Source: Vibrio orientalis CIP 102891 = ATCC 33934 (GTDB lineage: Bacteria; Pseudomonadota; Gammaproteobacteria; Enterobacterales; Vibrionaceae). Taken from it: a DNA stretch of 64,000 nucleotides. Under the pieces are notes generated by a model, which was not told the origin of the DNA, made no database searches, and saw only the letters and a program-made list of their open reading frames with translations. The position numbers and the translations under genes were made by a program. The DNA is taken from positions 2,170,001 through 2,234,000 of the forward strand of contig NZ_ACZV01000005.1 of assembly GCF_000176235.1 (NCBI RefSeq), given 5' to 3'. Numbering within the stretch: the stretch's first letter is position 1; the number at the start of each line of letters is the position of its first letter. Positions 34,840 to 43,263 of the stretch are shown here, piece after piece.

Positions 34840-35367
34840 ATGGCACGTAAGAATCAAAAAGCGCCATGGGAAGAGGAAGAAGAGATCATTTGGGTCAGTA
34901 AGACCGAATTGAAACGCGACATGGAAGAGCTACAAAAGCTTGGTGAAGAACTCGCAAGCCTGAAGCCGTCTGTGCTAGAAAAATTTCCTTTAAGCGAAGA
35001 CTTAGCAGAAGCGATCAAAGACGCGCAACGCTTTAAAAACGAAGCGCGTCGTCGTCAGCTTCAGTACATTGGTAAGCTGATGCGCTTTGAAGAGATAGAA
35101 CCTCTGCAAGCGGCATTAGACAAAGTACGTAACAAACACTCTCAAGCAACAGCAGAGCTGCATAAGCTTGAAGTGTTGCGTGACCGTGTCGTTGAAGAGG
35201 GTGACAGTGCAATCGTAGACGTTATGGAGCAATTCCCTAGCGCCGATCGTCAGCGTCTACGTCAACTTGCTCGTCAAGCAGCGAAAGAGAAAGCGTCAGG
35301 CAAACCTGCAAAAGCGTTTCGTGAGATCTTCCAAGTGCTAAAAGCACTAAACGAAGAAGAGCAATAA
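34840..35367 (+). CDS. yjgA: Ribosome-associated protein DarP (YjgA)
   Basis: DUF615 protein of 175 residues that binds late 50S assembly intermediates in E. coli (renamed DarP). It is highly charged and helical, with conserved IIWVSKTELKRDMEELQKLG near residue 18 and RRRQLQYIGKLMR near residue 70. A good Shine-Dalgarno (AAGGCAG) precedes ATG 34840. The pmbA-yjgA divergent pair is conserved with E. coli. Confidence 0.94.
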   Translation: MARKNQKAPWEEEEEIIWVSKTELKRDMEELQKLGEELASLKPSVLEKFPLSEDLAEAIKDAQRFKNEARRRQLQYIGKLMRFEEIEPLQAALDKVRNKHSQATAELHKLEVLRDRVVEEGDSAIVDVMEQFPSADRQRLRQLARQAAKEKASGKPAKAFREIFQVLKALNEEEQ

Positions 35368-35381
35368 GCTCGAAAGATGAA

Positions 35382-35413
35382 GGATTGGCATGAAAATGCC
35401 AGCCCTTTTTATT
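35382..35413 (+). terminator. yjgA terminator
   Basis: A 10-bp stem with one mismatch (GGATTGGCAT / ATGCCAGCCC, GAAA loop) followed by TTTTTATTT starts 14 bases after the yjgA stop. It lies 60 bp from the convergent thiQ stop. Confidence 0.85.
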
Positions 35414-35473
35414 TGCAGTAAATTGGCTGGTCATTCTTCCTTTTAAGGAATGACCGAATATTCGTTCCCTAGA

Positions 35474-36178
35474 TCATTCACCCGCTCTGACAAATTCACT
35501 CAAGCTCTGATTGGCATGAGTGGATGACAATTGGCTGATCTCTCCGGCCGCTTCAACCTGACCATTGGCAACGAAGATAAAGTCCGAGCCTATCGCTCTC
35601 GCATCACTAATATGGTGCGTCACCATAAGTACCGTGATATTTCTTTCTTTGGCTAACTTAGCGACCAAAGAGAGCATCTCTTCACGCAAAATAGGGTCTA
35701 GCGCCGAGAAAGGTTCGTCCAACAGCCAAATCGCATGGGGCTGAACAAAACAGCGTGCTAAGGCCACTCGCTGACGCTGACCACCTGATAATTGCTCTGG
35801 CAATCGGTCCAGATACTCATCAACTCCGACTTGAGTAGCCGCCAGCTCCACTTGCTGTTGCTGATCACAGCTCAGCTTAAGGCCCGGGTGCAGCCCCAAA
35901 CCAATATTCTGTCGTACTGTGAGGTGGGCAAATAGATTGTGTTCTTGAAACAGCATCGCAAAAGGTCGTTGATGAGGTTCTAAGCCAACAATTTCTGTAT
36001 GCTCTACGCAAATTGAACCTGTTGCGGGTTCTATAAATCCAGCCACCAAGGCAAGCAAGGTAGACTTCCCGGCTCCACTTGGCCCCATCAAGGCAACAAT
36101 CGAGCCCTGCTCAACCGACACGTCAAAGTGAAACAGCTCATTGTGATAATAATAATCGACGTTACTCAGTGTTAGCAT
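35474..36178 (-). CDS. thiQ: Thiamine ABC transporter ATPase ThiQ
   Basis: ATPase of the thiamine/TPP importer ThiBPQ, 234 residues. Motifs are Walker A GPSGAGKST (about 33-41), signature LSGGQRQRVALARC (about 129), Walker B IWLLDEPFSALDP and switch VTHH. It overlaps the end of thiP by 17 bp, so it is translationally coupled. It is under the TPP riboswitch upstream of thiB. Confidence 0.95.
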   Translation of the reverse strand: MLTLSNVDYYYHNELFHFDVSVEQGSIVALMGPSGAGKSTLLALVAGFIEPATGSICVEHTEIVGLEPHQRPFAMLFQEHNLFAHLTVRQNIGLGLHPGLKLSCDQQQQVELAATQVGVDEYLDRLPEQLSGGQRQRVALARCFVQPHAIWLLDEPFSALDPILREEMLSLVAKLAKERNITVLMVTHHISDARAIGSDFIFVANGQVEAAGEISQLSSTHANQSLSEFVRAGE

Positions 36179-37766
36179 GCTTGACCTTTTTATTTACTTT
36201 GAATAGCGTTTCAATCAAGGTGAAACACCCGACACTTAATAGTAATAATGTGACTGATACCACTGCCGCGGCTTCCATCTGATAGCTACCTAATAGCTGG
36301 AAAAGGTACAAGGGCAAGGTACGAAATTCTTGGCTACCAAATAGCGCGACCGCACTCAAATCCCCGATAGCAAACATAAAACTGATGGCAAATGCATGCG
36401 CTAGTGGCTTTCTTAGTGCCTTCCACTCCACCACTTTAAACCGTTGCCAGCCTCTCATACCTAAACTCGCACACACATACTGATATTGCTGCTCTACATG
36501 CAGCATAGGCTGGGACAAGGTTTTAATCACATAAGGCAGCCCCATCAAGGCATTGACCGCAACCACCACAATGAAAGCAAGGCTAAACACATCAGTAAAC
36601 GATCGCAGCAGTAGAAACAGTCCGGTCGAAATCACTAGGCCTGGGGTAACTAAAATAATCGTTCCAAGCAGCTCAATGTGATCGGCTCGTTTTGCTCTAT
36701 CATTTAGACGCAGTCTACGACTGGTGATTAGAATCGCTACCCCAGCAGATAGCGCGATGGTACTCGCCAGTGTCGCAACTTTAATTGACGCCCAGAGAGC
36801 AGACCAAAAGCGCGCATCGGTTAAGACATTAATCACTTCTTTGTTGACGCCACTCAGCACCACCATCAGCAATGGCGGTACGACCAACATTACTGCAACG
36901 ATAATCCAGCTCCAGTCCCAACACTTCGAGAGCACGCCATCTTTAGACAGAAAAAGAGCATGTGCTTGGCTGCCGCTCGTGACCGAGACAGGCTTAGCAA
37001 GTCTTTGAATACTTAGAGCCATCACACCACATAACGCCATTTGCCAAATAGCCAGCAGTGCCCCTGCTTGTAAATCGAAGTCAAACTTAATCGCTTGGTA
37101 GATCGCTAGCTCGATGGTGGTCGACTTTGGTCCACCGCCTAATGCCATCACAGTCGCAAAACTGGTAAAACACAGCATAAACACCAAACCACTCACGTGG
37201 GGCAGTTGCTGACGTAAGCGAGGCCATTCAACCCAGCGGAATTTATCCCAGTGCCCCATCCCTAGATGGGCACATAACTTGTGCTGCTCTTGCGGAATAG
37301 ACTCCAACGCTTGTAATAACAACCGCGTCGCATAAGGAAGATTAAAAAACACGTGGGCGAGTAAGATGCCATTCAAACCATAAATCGAGAAAGGCAGCTT
37401 ACTGTCTAGAAACTTAAATAAGCTAGCAAGTAAACCACTATTGCCATAAATGGCCAGTAAACCAAATACCCCGACCAACACTGGCAGCACTAAGGTGGTG
37501 GCAAACAGTTTTAGCAGCAGCGTCTTGCCGACAAACTGACGACGAGAAAGGGCGTGAGCAACAGGCAAAGCAAAACCGACACTCAGTAACGTCGAGAGAA
37601 AAGATTGGTAGAAACTAAACTTAGTCACATGACGATAGTAAGGATCGTTCCAAACTAAGCTGATATTTAAGGTCTCAGCGTTGATCAACAATGCAGCCAG
37701 CGCTGAAACAACAAAGGTCGCGATGAATATCGCGACCCATAAACCAATGAGAGGTGTTTTACGCAA
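36162..37766 (-). CDS. thiP: Thiamine ABC transporter permease ThiP
   Basis: Fused-repeat permease of 534 residues with about twelve membrane segments in two homologous halves. Each half has an EAA-type cytoplasmic loop that contacts ThiQ (KLCAHLGMGHWDKFRWVEWP near 180; YVCASLGMRGWQRFKVVEWK near 440). It starts 10 bp after thiB and overlaps thiQ by 17 bp. Confidence 0.95.
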   Translation of the reverse strand: MRKTPLIGLWVAIFIATFVVSALAALLINAETLNISLVWNDPYYRHVTKFSFYQSFLSTLLSVGFALPVAHALSRRQFVGKTLLLKLFATTLVLPVLVGVFGLLAIYGNSGLLASLFKFLDSKLPFSIYGLNGILLAHVFFNLPYATRLLLQALESIPQEQHKLCAHLGMGHWDKFRWVEWPRLRQQLPHVSGLVFMLCFTSFATVMALGGGPKSTTIELAIYQAIKFDFDLQAGALLAIWQMALCGVMALSIQRLAKPVSVTSGSQAHALFLSKDGVLSKCWDWSWIIVAVMLVVPPLLMVVLSGVNKEVINVLTDARFWSALWASIKVATLASTIALSAGVAILITSRRLRLNDRAKRADHIELLGTIILVTPGLVISTGLFLLLRSFTDVFSLAFIVVVAVNALMGLPYVIKTLSQPMLHVEQQYQYVCASLGMRGWQRFKVVEWKALRKPLAHAFAISFMFAIGDLSAVALFGSQEFRTLPLYLFQLLGSYQMEAAAVVSVTLLLLSVGCFTLIETLFKVNKKVKHANTE

Positions 37767-37775
37767 AAGAAAGCC

Positions 37776-38783
37776 TTAGAAGGTTAATGCACTTTGCCAT
37801 TCACGAATCCAAGATTTGCGATTCTGAGCAACCTCATCAGCGCTAAAGCTTAGAGCTTGACTAGGTACTGTCAGAGTTTCGAAACCTTTAGGTAACTCAA
37901 CGTCAGTCACTGGATACATCCAGTTTCCGGTTGGCATTGTAGACTGGAACTCATCACTCAGAATAAAGCTCATAAATTCATCAGCTAGCTTCTCGTTTTT
38001 AGAACCTTTTACCTTGGCTGCCACTTCAACTTGAGTGTAGTGACCTTCAGCAAAATCAGCCGCAGCATACTTCTCATCACTTTCTGCAATCAAGTGATAA
38101 GCAGGCGAGGTGGTATAGGAAAGTACCAGATCAGACTCGCCCTCTAAGAACATAGAGTAAGCTTCTGACCAGCCCTTGGTAACCGTAACGGTTTTTTTAG
38201 CCAGGTTTTGCCATGCCTCTGTGACATCATCACCGTAGACTGACTTCATCCACAACATTAGCCCCTGACCCGGTGTCGAAGTACGCGGGTCTTGATAAAT
38301 CACTTTCAAATCATCACGTGACTCTACTAGCTCTTTTAAGCTCTTTGGTGGGTTCGTCAACGTCTCTTTGTTGTAAACAAAGGCAAAATAGCCAAAGTCA
38401 TACGGTACAAACGTCTTGTCATTCCAACCGTTAGGCAGTGTCACTGAGTCAGTGTCAACATTGTGCTGCGCCAATAAACCTGTTTCCTTAGCTTCCGCCA
38501 TCAAGTTATTGTCTAGGCCAAGTACGATATCGGCTTTGCTGTTGCCACCCTCTAGGCGCAGTCGATTTAGAATCGAAACACCGTCATCTAAGGCAACAAA
38601 GTTCACGTCGCAACCACACTTTGCTTCAAACGCTTTTTCAACCGTTGGGCCTGGGCCCCAGTCTGCTGCAAATGAATCGTAAGTGTAAACCGTCAGTGTG
38701 TTATCTGCCGCGCTTGCTGAAAATGAAGCTAGAGTAACAGCCGCTAGAGTGCTGATTGAAAGGGTATTTAGAGTGTTTTTCAC
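37776..38783 (-). CDS. thiB: Thiamine-binding periplasmic protein ThiB
   Basis: Periplasmic thiamine/TPP-binding protein (TbpA), 335 residues. The signal peptide ends near ASFSASAADN; the family segment LTVYTYDSFAADWGPGPTVE follows, with NWMYPVTDVELPKGF near the C-terminus. It has two adjacent-region cysteines (AKCGCDV). It is the first gene of thiBPQ and lies about 65 bp downstream of a TPP riboswitch. Confidence 0.96.
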   Translation of the reverse strand: MKNTLNTLSISTLAAVTLASFSASAADNTLTVYTYDSFAADWGPGPTVEKAFEAKCGCDVNFVALDDGVSILNRLRLEGGNSKADIVLGLDNNLMAEAKETGLLAQHNVDTDSVTLPNGWNDKTFVPYDFGYFAFVYNKETLTNPPKSLKELVESRDDLKVIYQDPRTSTPGQGLMLWMKSVYGDDVTEAWQNLAKKTVTVTKGWSEAYSMFLEGESDLVLSYTTSPAYHLIAESDEKYAAADFAEGHYTQVEVAAKVKGSKNEKLADEFMSFILSDEFQSTMPTGNWMYPVTDVELPKGFETLTVPSQALSFSADEVAQNRKSWIREWQSALTF

Positions 38784-38847
38784 TGCTCGCTCTCTCCTTG
38801 TATGAGCGGCACAGGTTTGAGGGATACATCGATAAGAGATAGATCCA

Positions 38848-38946
38848 AACTCAATTCCTACGCCAGCATTATCTGGTTCAGGTCCACGGGTCCCAAGCCT
38901 TGCTTGATCTCAGCTTCATTGAAACAATGAATAGCTCCCCGATGAG
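38848..38946 (-). promoter_or_regulatory. TPP riboswitch (THI element) of thiBPQ
   Basis: Read on the minus strand, the leader contains the TPP-aptamer blocks in order: CATCGGGGAGC, the pyrimidine-sensor motif GCTGAGATC, then GGGACCCGTGGACCTGAACC and CAGATAATGCTGGCGTAGGAA. These match the THI consensus closely. It would repress thiBPQ when TPP is abundant. The gap from aptamer to ATG is about 65 bases, with no obvious T-tailed terminator, so translational control is likelier. Confidence 0.95.
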
Positions 38947-38984
38947 TAACGGTCAAATTGTAATAGTTATGAGACTCAATAGCC

Positions 38985-39110
38985 ATCCCCTAAATAGTTG
39001 GAGTTGCAGCTAGGCGACAAGCAAATTCATCCCAATGAACATAGGTGCTCTATTTGATTTGGGTGAATTTGAGCAGTCAACAACGCTGCGACTTCAAATA
39101 TGACGGGGAT
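38985..39110. repeat. ERIC element overlapping the ubiX 3' end
   Basis: A 126-bp element has inverted ends (ATCCCC / GGGGAT) and blocks matching the enterobacterial repetitive intergenic consensus: CCTAAATAGTTGGAGTTGCAG, GGCGACAAGC, a central ATTCATCCCAATGAACATAG, TGATTTGGGTGAATTTGAGC and CTTCAAATATGACGGGG. The inner arms CAAATTCATCCCAA and TTTGGGTGAATTTG form a long hairpin. It covers the last codons and stop of ubiX (stop at 39094) and ends 39 bp before the TPP riboswitch. Confidence 0.88.
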
Positions 39111-39720
39111 CGTAGCCCCAACGTGGAACAAGACCTTGCTCTACGCCCAGATGATCCAAGATACGCGCAACCATGAAGTCGACTAAATCCTCAATCGACT
39201 TAGGCTGATGATAGAAACCCGGCGCGGCTGGCATAATCGTCACCCCCATCTGAGACAGCTTATGCATGTTCTCTAGATGTAGGGTAGAAAATGGCGTTTC
39301 ACGTACCACCAGCAATAACTGACCGCGTTCCTTCATCACTACATCAGCAGCGCGCTCAATCAAATTGTCAGACATTCCATGAGCAATCGCGGCGACACTT
39401 CCTGCTGAGCATGGACAAACCACCATCTGTTTCGGCGCCGCAGAGCCTGAAGCCACTGGAGAGAACCAATCGTCTTTACCGCACACGACCAGCTTATCTG
39501 GGTCACAGTTGAGATGCTCAACCAAGCTTTGTTTAGCCACATCAGGATTAGCCGATAGCTTTAAACCATGTTCCGTTGCGAGCACGACACGCGCAGCGGA
39601 AGAGATCAGCAAATAGACCTGATAGTCTGCTGCTAACAAACACTCCAGTAGTCTCAGTCCGTACGGGGCACCAGATGCCCCTGTAAACGCTAATGTAATC
39701 GCTTTTTGTTGTTTACTCAT
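39094..39720 (-). CDS. ubiX: Flavin prenyltransferase UbiX
   Basis: Makes the prenylated FMN cofactor for UbiD decarboxylase in ubiquinone synthesis. The 208-residue product has the flavin-binding start TLAFTGASGAPYGLRLLECL, then GSAAPKQMVVCPCSAGSVAA, ERAADVVMKERGQLLLVVRE and PAAPGFYHQPKSIEDLVDFM. The last five residues (DPRHI) and the stop fall within the end of an ERIC repeat, so the C-terminal tail was probably rewritten by the element. It follows mpl by 8 bp on the same strand. Confidence 0.95.
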   Translation of the reverse strand: MSKQQKAITLAFTGASGAPYGLRLLECLLAADYQVYLLISSAARVVLATEHGLKLSANPDVAKQSLVEHLNCDPDKLVVCGKDDWFSPVASGSAAPKQMVVCPCSAGSVAAIAHGMSDNLIERAADVVMKERGQLLLVVRETPFSTLHLENMHKLSQMGVTIMPAAPGFYHQPKSIEDLVDFMVARILDHLGVEQGLVPRWGYDPRHI

Positions 39721-39728
39721 GGTAATAA

Positions 39729-41084
39729 CTATTTTTCGCCTAATTTTTCCAGTAACTTGCCGTGAATGCCTTCAAACCCACCATTGCTCATCACTAAGAT
39801 ATGACTCCCCGCTTGAGCGTGAGACACAATCTTCGCAACCAGCTCATCGACATCAGCAGAGGTGTCAGCAGGTTGATGACACTGACTGGCAATATCTTTT
39901 ACCGACCAATCAATACTGTCAGGTTGATAGAGAAATACTTGATCCGCCTTAGCCAATGAAGCAGCCAGCGCATCTTTATGTACGCCACGCTTCATGGTGG
40001 CACTGCGCGGCTCTAACACGGCAATAATGTTGTCACTGCCAACCTTATTACGTAGGCCACCAAGAGTCAGTTCAATCGCGGTTGGGTGATGCGCGAAATC
40101 ATCGTAGACAGTCACGCCATTGACCTGACCTTTTAATTCTAGACGACGCTTAGTGTTGATAAATTTAGCCAGTGATTCACAGGCCAAATCTGGCGTTACT
40201 CCGACGTGGCGCGCGGCACCAATTGCCATCAGTGCGTTATCAACGTTATGGTCGCCGACAAGGTCCCATTTCACGATGCCAACTTCTTCATCTTGGAAGA
40301 AGACTTTAAACTCAGAGCCATCCGCGATCAGTTTTTCTGCACGCCAATTAGCTTGCTGACCAGTAAACTCAGTTTCACTCCAGCAACCACGCTGTAGTAC
40401 ATCCTCTAAAGCGATATCTTGTTTGGGTGCCAGTATGCGTCCATTACCAGGAACAGTACGCACCAAATGGTGAAACTGACGCTTAATAGCCTCCAAATCA
40501 TCGAAAATATCTGCATGATCGAACTCTAGATTGTTCATCACCAAAGTTCTTGGATGGTAGTGAACGAACTTCGAGCGCTTATCGAAAAAAGCACTGTCAT
40601 ATTCATCCGCTTCAACGACAAAAAACATACTTTCGCCAAGACGCGCTGAGACACCGAAGTTCCCCAGCACCCCGCCAACCAGGAAACCTGGCTGATAGCC
40701 GCAATCTTCAAGGATCCAAGCAAGCATACTTGAGGTGGTCGTCTTGCCATGCGTGCCCGAGACAGCCAACACCCAGCGATCATGCAATAGGAACTCCTGC
40801 AACCACTGAGGGCCCGAGGTATAGCGCAAGTTACTATTCAGTACATGTTCGACACATGGATTACCGCGGCTCATCGCATTACCGATCACGACAAGGTCAG
40901 GTGCAGGATCAAGCTGAGAAGGTTCAAAGCCTTCAATAATTTCAATACCTTGAGACTCCAATAGGGTACTCATCGGCGGGTAAACGTTAGCATCACTCCC
41001 CGTCACTTTATGTCCAAGCTGACGAGCTAATACCGCAGCGCCACCCATAAATGTGCCGCAAATTCCCAAGATATGAATATGCAT
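39729..41084 (-). CDS. mpl: Murein tripeptide ligase Mpl
   Basis: Joins recycled L-Ala-gamma-D-Glu-mDAP tripeptide to UDP-MurNAc in peptidoglycan recycling. The 451-residue product begins MHIHILGICGTFMGGAAVLA. It has the ATP-binding P-loop VSGTHGKTTTSSMLAW (about 108-123) and the Mur-ligase segments LEFDHADIFDDL and YDDFAHHPTAIE. It is divergent from fbp across 310 bp, as in E. coli. Confidence 0.96.
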   Translation of the reverse strand: MHIHILGICGTFMGGAAVLARQLGHKVTGSDANVYPPMSTLLESQGIEIIEGFEPSQLDPAPDLVVIGNAMSRGNPCVEHVLNSNLRYTSGPQWLQEFLLHDRWVLAVSGTHGKTTTSSMLAWILEDCGYQPGFLVGGVLGNFGVSARLGESMFFVVEADEYDSAFFDKRSKFVHYHPRTLVMNNLEFDHADIFDDLEAIKRQFHHLVRTVPGNGRILAPKQDIALEDVLQRGCWSETEFTGQQANWRAEKLIADGSEFKVFFQDEEVGIVKWDLVGDHNVDNALMAIGAARHVGVTPDLACESLAKFINTKRRLELKGQVNGVTVYDDFAHHPTAIELTLGGLRNKVGSDNIIAVLEPRSATMKRGVHKDALAASLAKADQVFLYQPDSIDWSVKDIASQCHQPADTSADVDELVAKIVSHAQAGSHILVMSNGGFEGIHGKLLEKLGEK

Positions 41085-41127
41085 ATACTGACCTTGTCCT
41101 AGGCAAAAATAAGTTCTTCATTATGGC

Positions 41128-41178
41128 GATAAAGCCGCCAAAAGCGAACCACTTTGAGCAGGCAAAATCGGCTTTATC
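41128..41178. repeat. Inverted repeat in the mpl-fbp gap
   Basis: Ten-base arms GATAAAGCCG and CGGCTTTATC are separated by 31 bases in the 310-bp divergent region between mpl and fbp. The rest of this gap (41179-41394) is AT-rich and shows no gene or clear operator. The arms could pair in an mpl leader transcript or mark two operator half-sites. Confidence 0.45.
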
Positions 41179-41394
41179 TATCTAGTTGCTCACTCTTGCA
41201 CCAGCTATTGGCCCTTAGATGAATAAATGTAAGTAAACCTATTGGTCGACAAATAAATTGAGATCTCAATCAGTTAGTTCATTACCAATAAAAAGATCTA
41301 ACTCTTACACTTAAACACGGGTAACCCTAAAAGATCCGTAGAGATCCCTACTACCCATCCCCCTACTATTAGAGCGACTTTTTAAGGAAAAACC

Positions 41395-42411
41395 ATGTCT
41401 GGAATGCGCACCCTTGGCGAGTTCATTGTTGAAAAACAAGCGGACTTCCCCCACGCAAGCGGTGATCTATCATCCCTACTCTCTTCTATTCGTCTTGCTG
41501 CTAAAATCGTTAACCGCGAAATCAATGCCGCAGGTCTCGGTGATATTACAGGTGCAGTCGGCACTGAAAATGTCCAAGGCGAAGATCAACAAAAGTTGGA
41601 TGTGTATGCCAACGATAAGTTTAAGGCTGCGCTAGAAGCACGCGATCAGGTGTGTGGTGTCGCCAGTGAAGAAGAAGATGAGGCTGTAGCGTTTAACAAA
41701 GAACTCAACAAAAATGCGAAATATGTTGTTCTGATGGATCCACTCGATGGTTCATCAAATATCGACGTCAACGTTTCTGTTGGGACGATCTTCTCAATCT
41801 ACCGTCGAGTGTCACCAATCGGCACACCTCCAACAGAAGAAGATTTCCTTCAACCCGGCCACAAACAGGTTGCGGCAGGTTATGTCATCTATGGCTCTTC
41901 AACCATGTTGGTTTACACAACCGGTAATGGCGTTAATGGTTTCACTTACGACCCATCACTTGGCACCTTCTGCCTATCTCATGAAAACATGATGATCCCT
42001 CAAGATGGCAGTATTTACTCGATCAACGAAGGTAACTATATTCGCTTCCCTATGGGTGTGAAGAAGTACATCAAGTACTGTCAGGAAAGTGAGCCGAGTG
42101 AGAACCGTCCTTATACTTCTCGCTACATTGGTTCATTGGTGGCTGACTTCCACCGTAACTTGCTTAAAGGTGGTATTTACCTTTACCCAAGCACGCAAAG
42201 TCACCCTAATGGCAAGCTACGCCTACTTTACGAATGTAACCCAATGGCTTACATCATTGAGCAAGCGGGCGGCGTTGCTTCTGATGGTGTTCAGCGCATT
42301 ATGGATATCAAGCCAACTGAGCTACACCAACGTGTACCATTCTTTGTTGGCTCGAAGAATATGGTGAAAAAAGTGGAACAGTTCTTAGAGCTTAACCGCG
42401 AAGAAAAGTAG
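41395..42411 (+). CDS. fbp: Class I fructose-1,6-bisphosphatase
   Basis: Gluconeogenic enzyme converting fructose-1,6-bisphosphate to fructose-6-phosphate. The 338-residue product has the metal-binding signature MDPLDGSSNIDVNVSVGT (about 117-134), the upstream acidic site ASEEEDEA and the sugar-phosphate site GGIYLYPSTQSHPNGKLRLL. Shine-Dalgarno AAGGA precedes ATG 41395. A terminator follows, so it is monocistronic. Confidence 0.97.
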   Translation: MSGMRTLGEFIVEKQADFPHASGDLSSLLSSIRLAAKIVNREINAAGLGDITGAVGTENVQGEDQQKLDVYANDKFKAALEARDQVCGVASEEEDEAVAFNKELNKNAKYVVLMDPLDGSSNIDVNVSVGTIFSIYRRVSPIGTPPTEEDFLQPGHKQVAAGYVIYGSSTMLVYTTGNGVNGFTYDPSLGTFCLSHENMMIPQDGSIYSINEGNYIRFPMGVKKYIKYCQESEPSENRPYTSRYIGSLVADFHRNLLKGGIYLYPSTQSHPNGKLRLLYECNPMAYIIEQAGGVASDGVQRIMDIKPTELHQRVPFFVGSKNMVKKVEQFLELNREEK

Positions 42412-42426
42412 CCAAAGAGCGATAAC

Positions 42427-42458
42427 AAAAAAGAGTCGACCAAGTTCGACTCTTTTTT
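42427..42458 (+). terminator. fbp terminator
   Basis: The stem AAAAGAGTCGA / TCGACTCTTTT with a T-run starts 15 bases after the fbp stop. The A-run on the other side lets it also serve the convergent DUF2799 gene. Confidence 0.9.
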
Positions 42459-42490
42459 ATTGCTTCTCGATATAACACTCACGGCGAGGG

Positions 42491-42850
42491 CTAAAACGGT
42501 GACCCCGCAGTCGAGTTCTTACCAGAGACATAATCTTGATAGAAGAACGGATCCAATCGTTCGCAAATTCCGCGATAGGGTTTGCCCATCACACCTAACA
42601 GATAGGCACTTTGTGAACAGTAAACTTCTCTACCCTGTTCATAACCATTGTTATAAGCCAAATAAAGCTCTGAATTTAAGTAGCCTTGCGCGTCTAACTT
42701 AGCCAATTTACTTTCTGACTGCTTGAGAAAGCCTTGTTCCGCACGCTGCTGACCATAGTCAGCCCAATCACTGGCAGCCTTGGTCATCGGCGTTGGTTCA
42801 ACCGCACAGCCATCCAACATTAACGTTATAACGACAAATAGGGGTTTCAT
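42491..42850 (-). CDS. DUF2799 putative lipoprotein
   Basis: A small protein of 119 residues. I chose ATG 42850 (MKPLFVVITLMLDGCAVEPT); the ORF opens 36 bp earlier without support. The hydrophobic start followed by LDGC suggests a lipoprotein signal with cleavage before Cys15, although Asp at -2 is not ideal. The body (DWADYGQQRAEQG, YNNGYEQGREVYC, GKPYRGICERLD) fits the DUF2799 family, whose function is unknown. It lies between fbp and ytfP, convergent with fbp. Confidence 0.78.
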   Translation of the reverse strand: MKPLFVVITLMLDGCAVEPTPMTKAASDWADYGQQRAEQGFLKQSESKLAKLDAQGYLNSELYLAYNNGYEQGREVYCSQSAYLLGVMGKPYRGICERLDPFFYQDYVSGKNSTAGSPF

Positions 42851-42900
42851 CAGTATCTCCTTATTCGAACACTCAGTGCCAATCACGTTTGTGCACCAAG

Positions 42901-43248
42901 CTACACCTTAAGAGACCAGTCTCCGGACGAAATTATTACATCCAACTGGCTGACATCTTGATATAGGTAGATCCAAGCCTGACCAAATGTTGTCTCAATA
43001 GGCTCTCGCCGATAAGTCACCGGAACATCTTCCAACAAGTCCATCTGCGCTAATGTCTCTTCATCAACAAGATAGACTTCACCAATAATGGCACTATGCC
43101 CTTCTATTACGGCTGGGTAAGCACCAAGATCATAAAGTGAGTAGATTGGCAAAGTAGTATGCTTGCCTAACCATTGCGCCTGAGACAATAAATGATGATT
43201 GCACTCTCCATGGCGTAACGTGCCATAGACAAAAACCAAATGTTGCAT
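42901..43248 (-). CDS. ytfP: YtfP, gamma-glutamylcyclotransferase-like
   Basis: A 115-residue AIG2/GGCT-fold protein. The signature FVYGTLRHGECNHHLL (about residues 5-20) forms the substrate loop, and the acidic residue in DLLEDVPVTYRRE (about 72-84) is the expected catalytic Glu. The substrate is unknown; cleavage of gamma-glutamylamines is a family inference. It follows tamB by 15 bp, the same order as E. coli tamA-tamB-ytfP. Confidence 0.9.
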   Translation of the reverse strand: MQHLVFVYGTLRHGECNHHLLSQAQWLGKHTTLPIYSLYDLGAYPAVIEGHSAIIGEVYLVDEETLAQMDLLEDVPVTYRREPIETTFGQAWIYLYQDVSQLDVIISSGDWSLKV

Positions 43249-43263
43249 CGAGACTCCTATTGT

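Noticed and set aside
38985..39110. Integron attC/VCR-like site
   Set aside because: The long palindrome first suggested a Vibrio integron repeat. There is no integrase or cassette, and the blocks and 126-bp length fit ERIC.
41335..41372. Third copy of the palindromic repeat in the mpl-fbp gap
   Set aside because: Only a short GAGATCCCTACT-like stretch is shared; neither end of the element is present.
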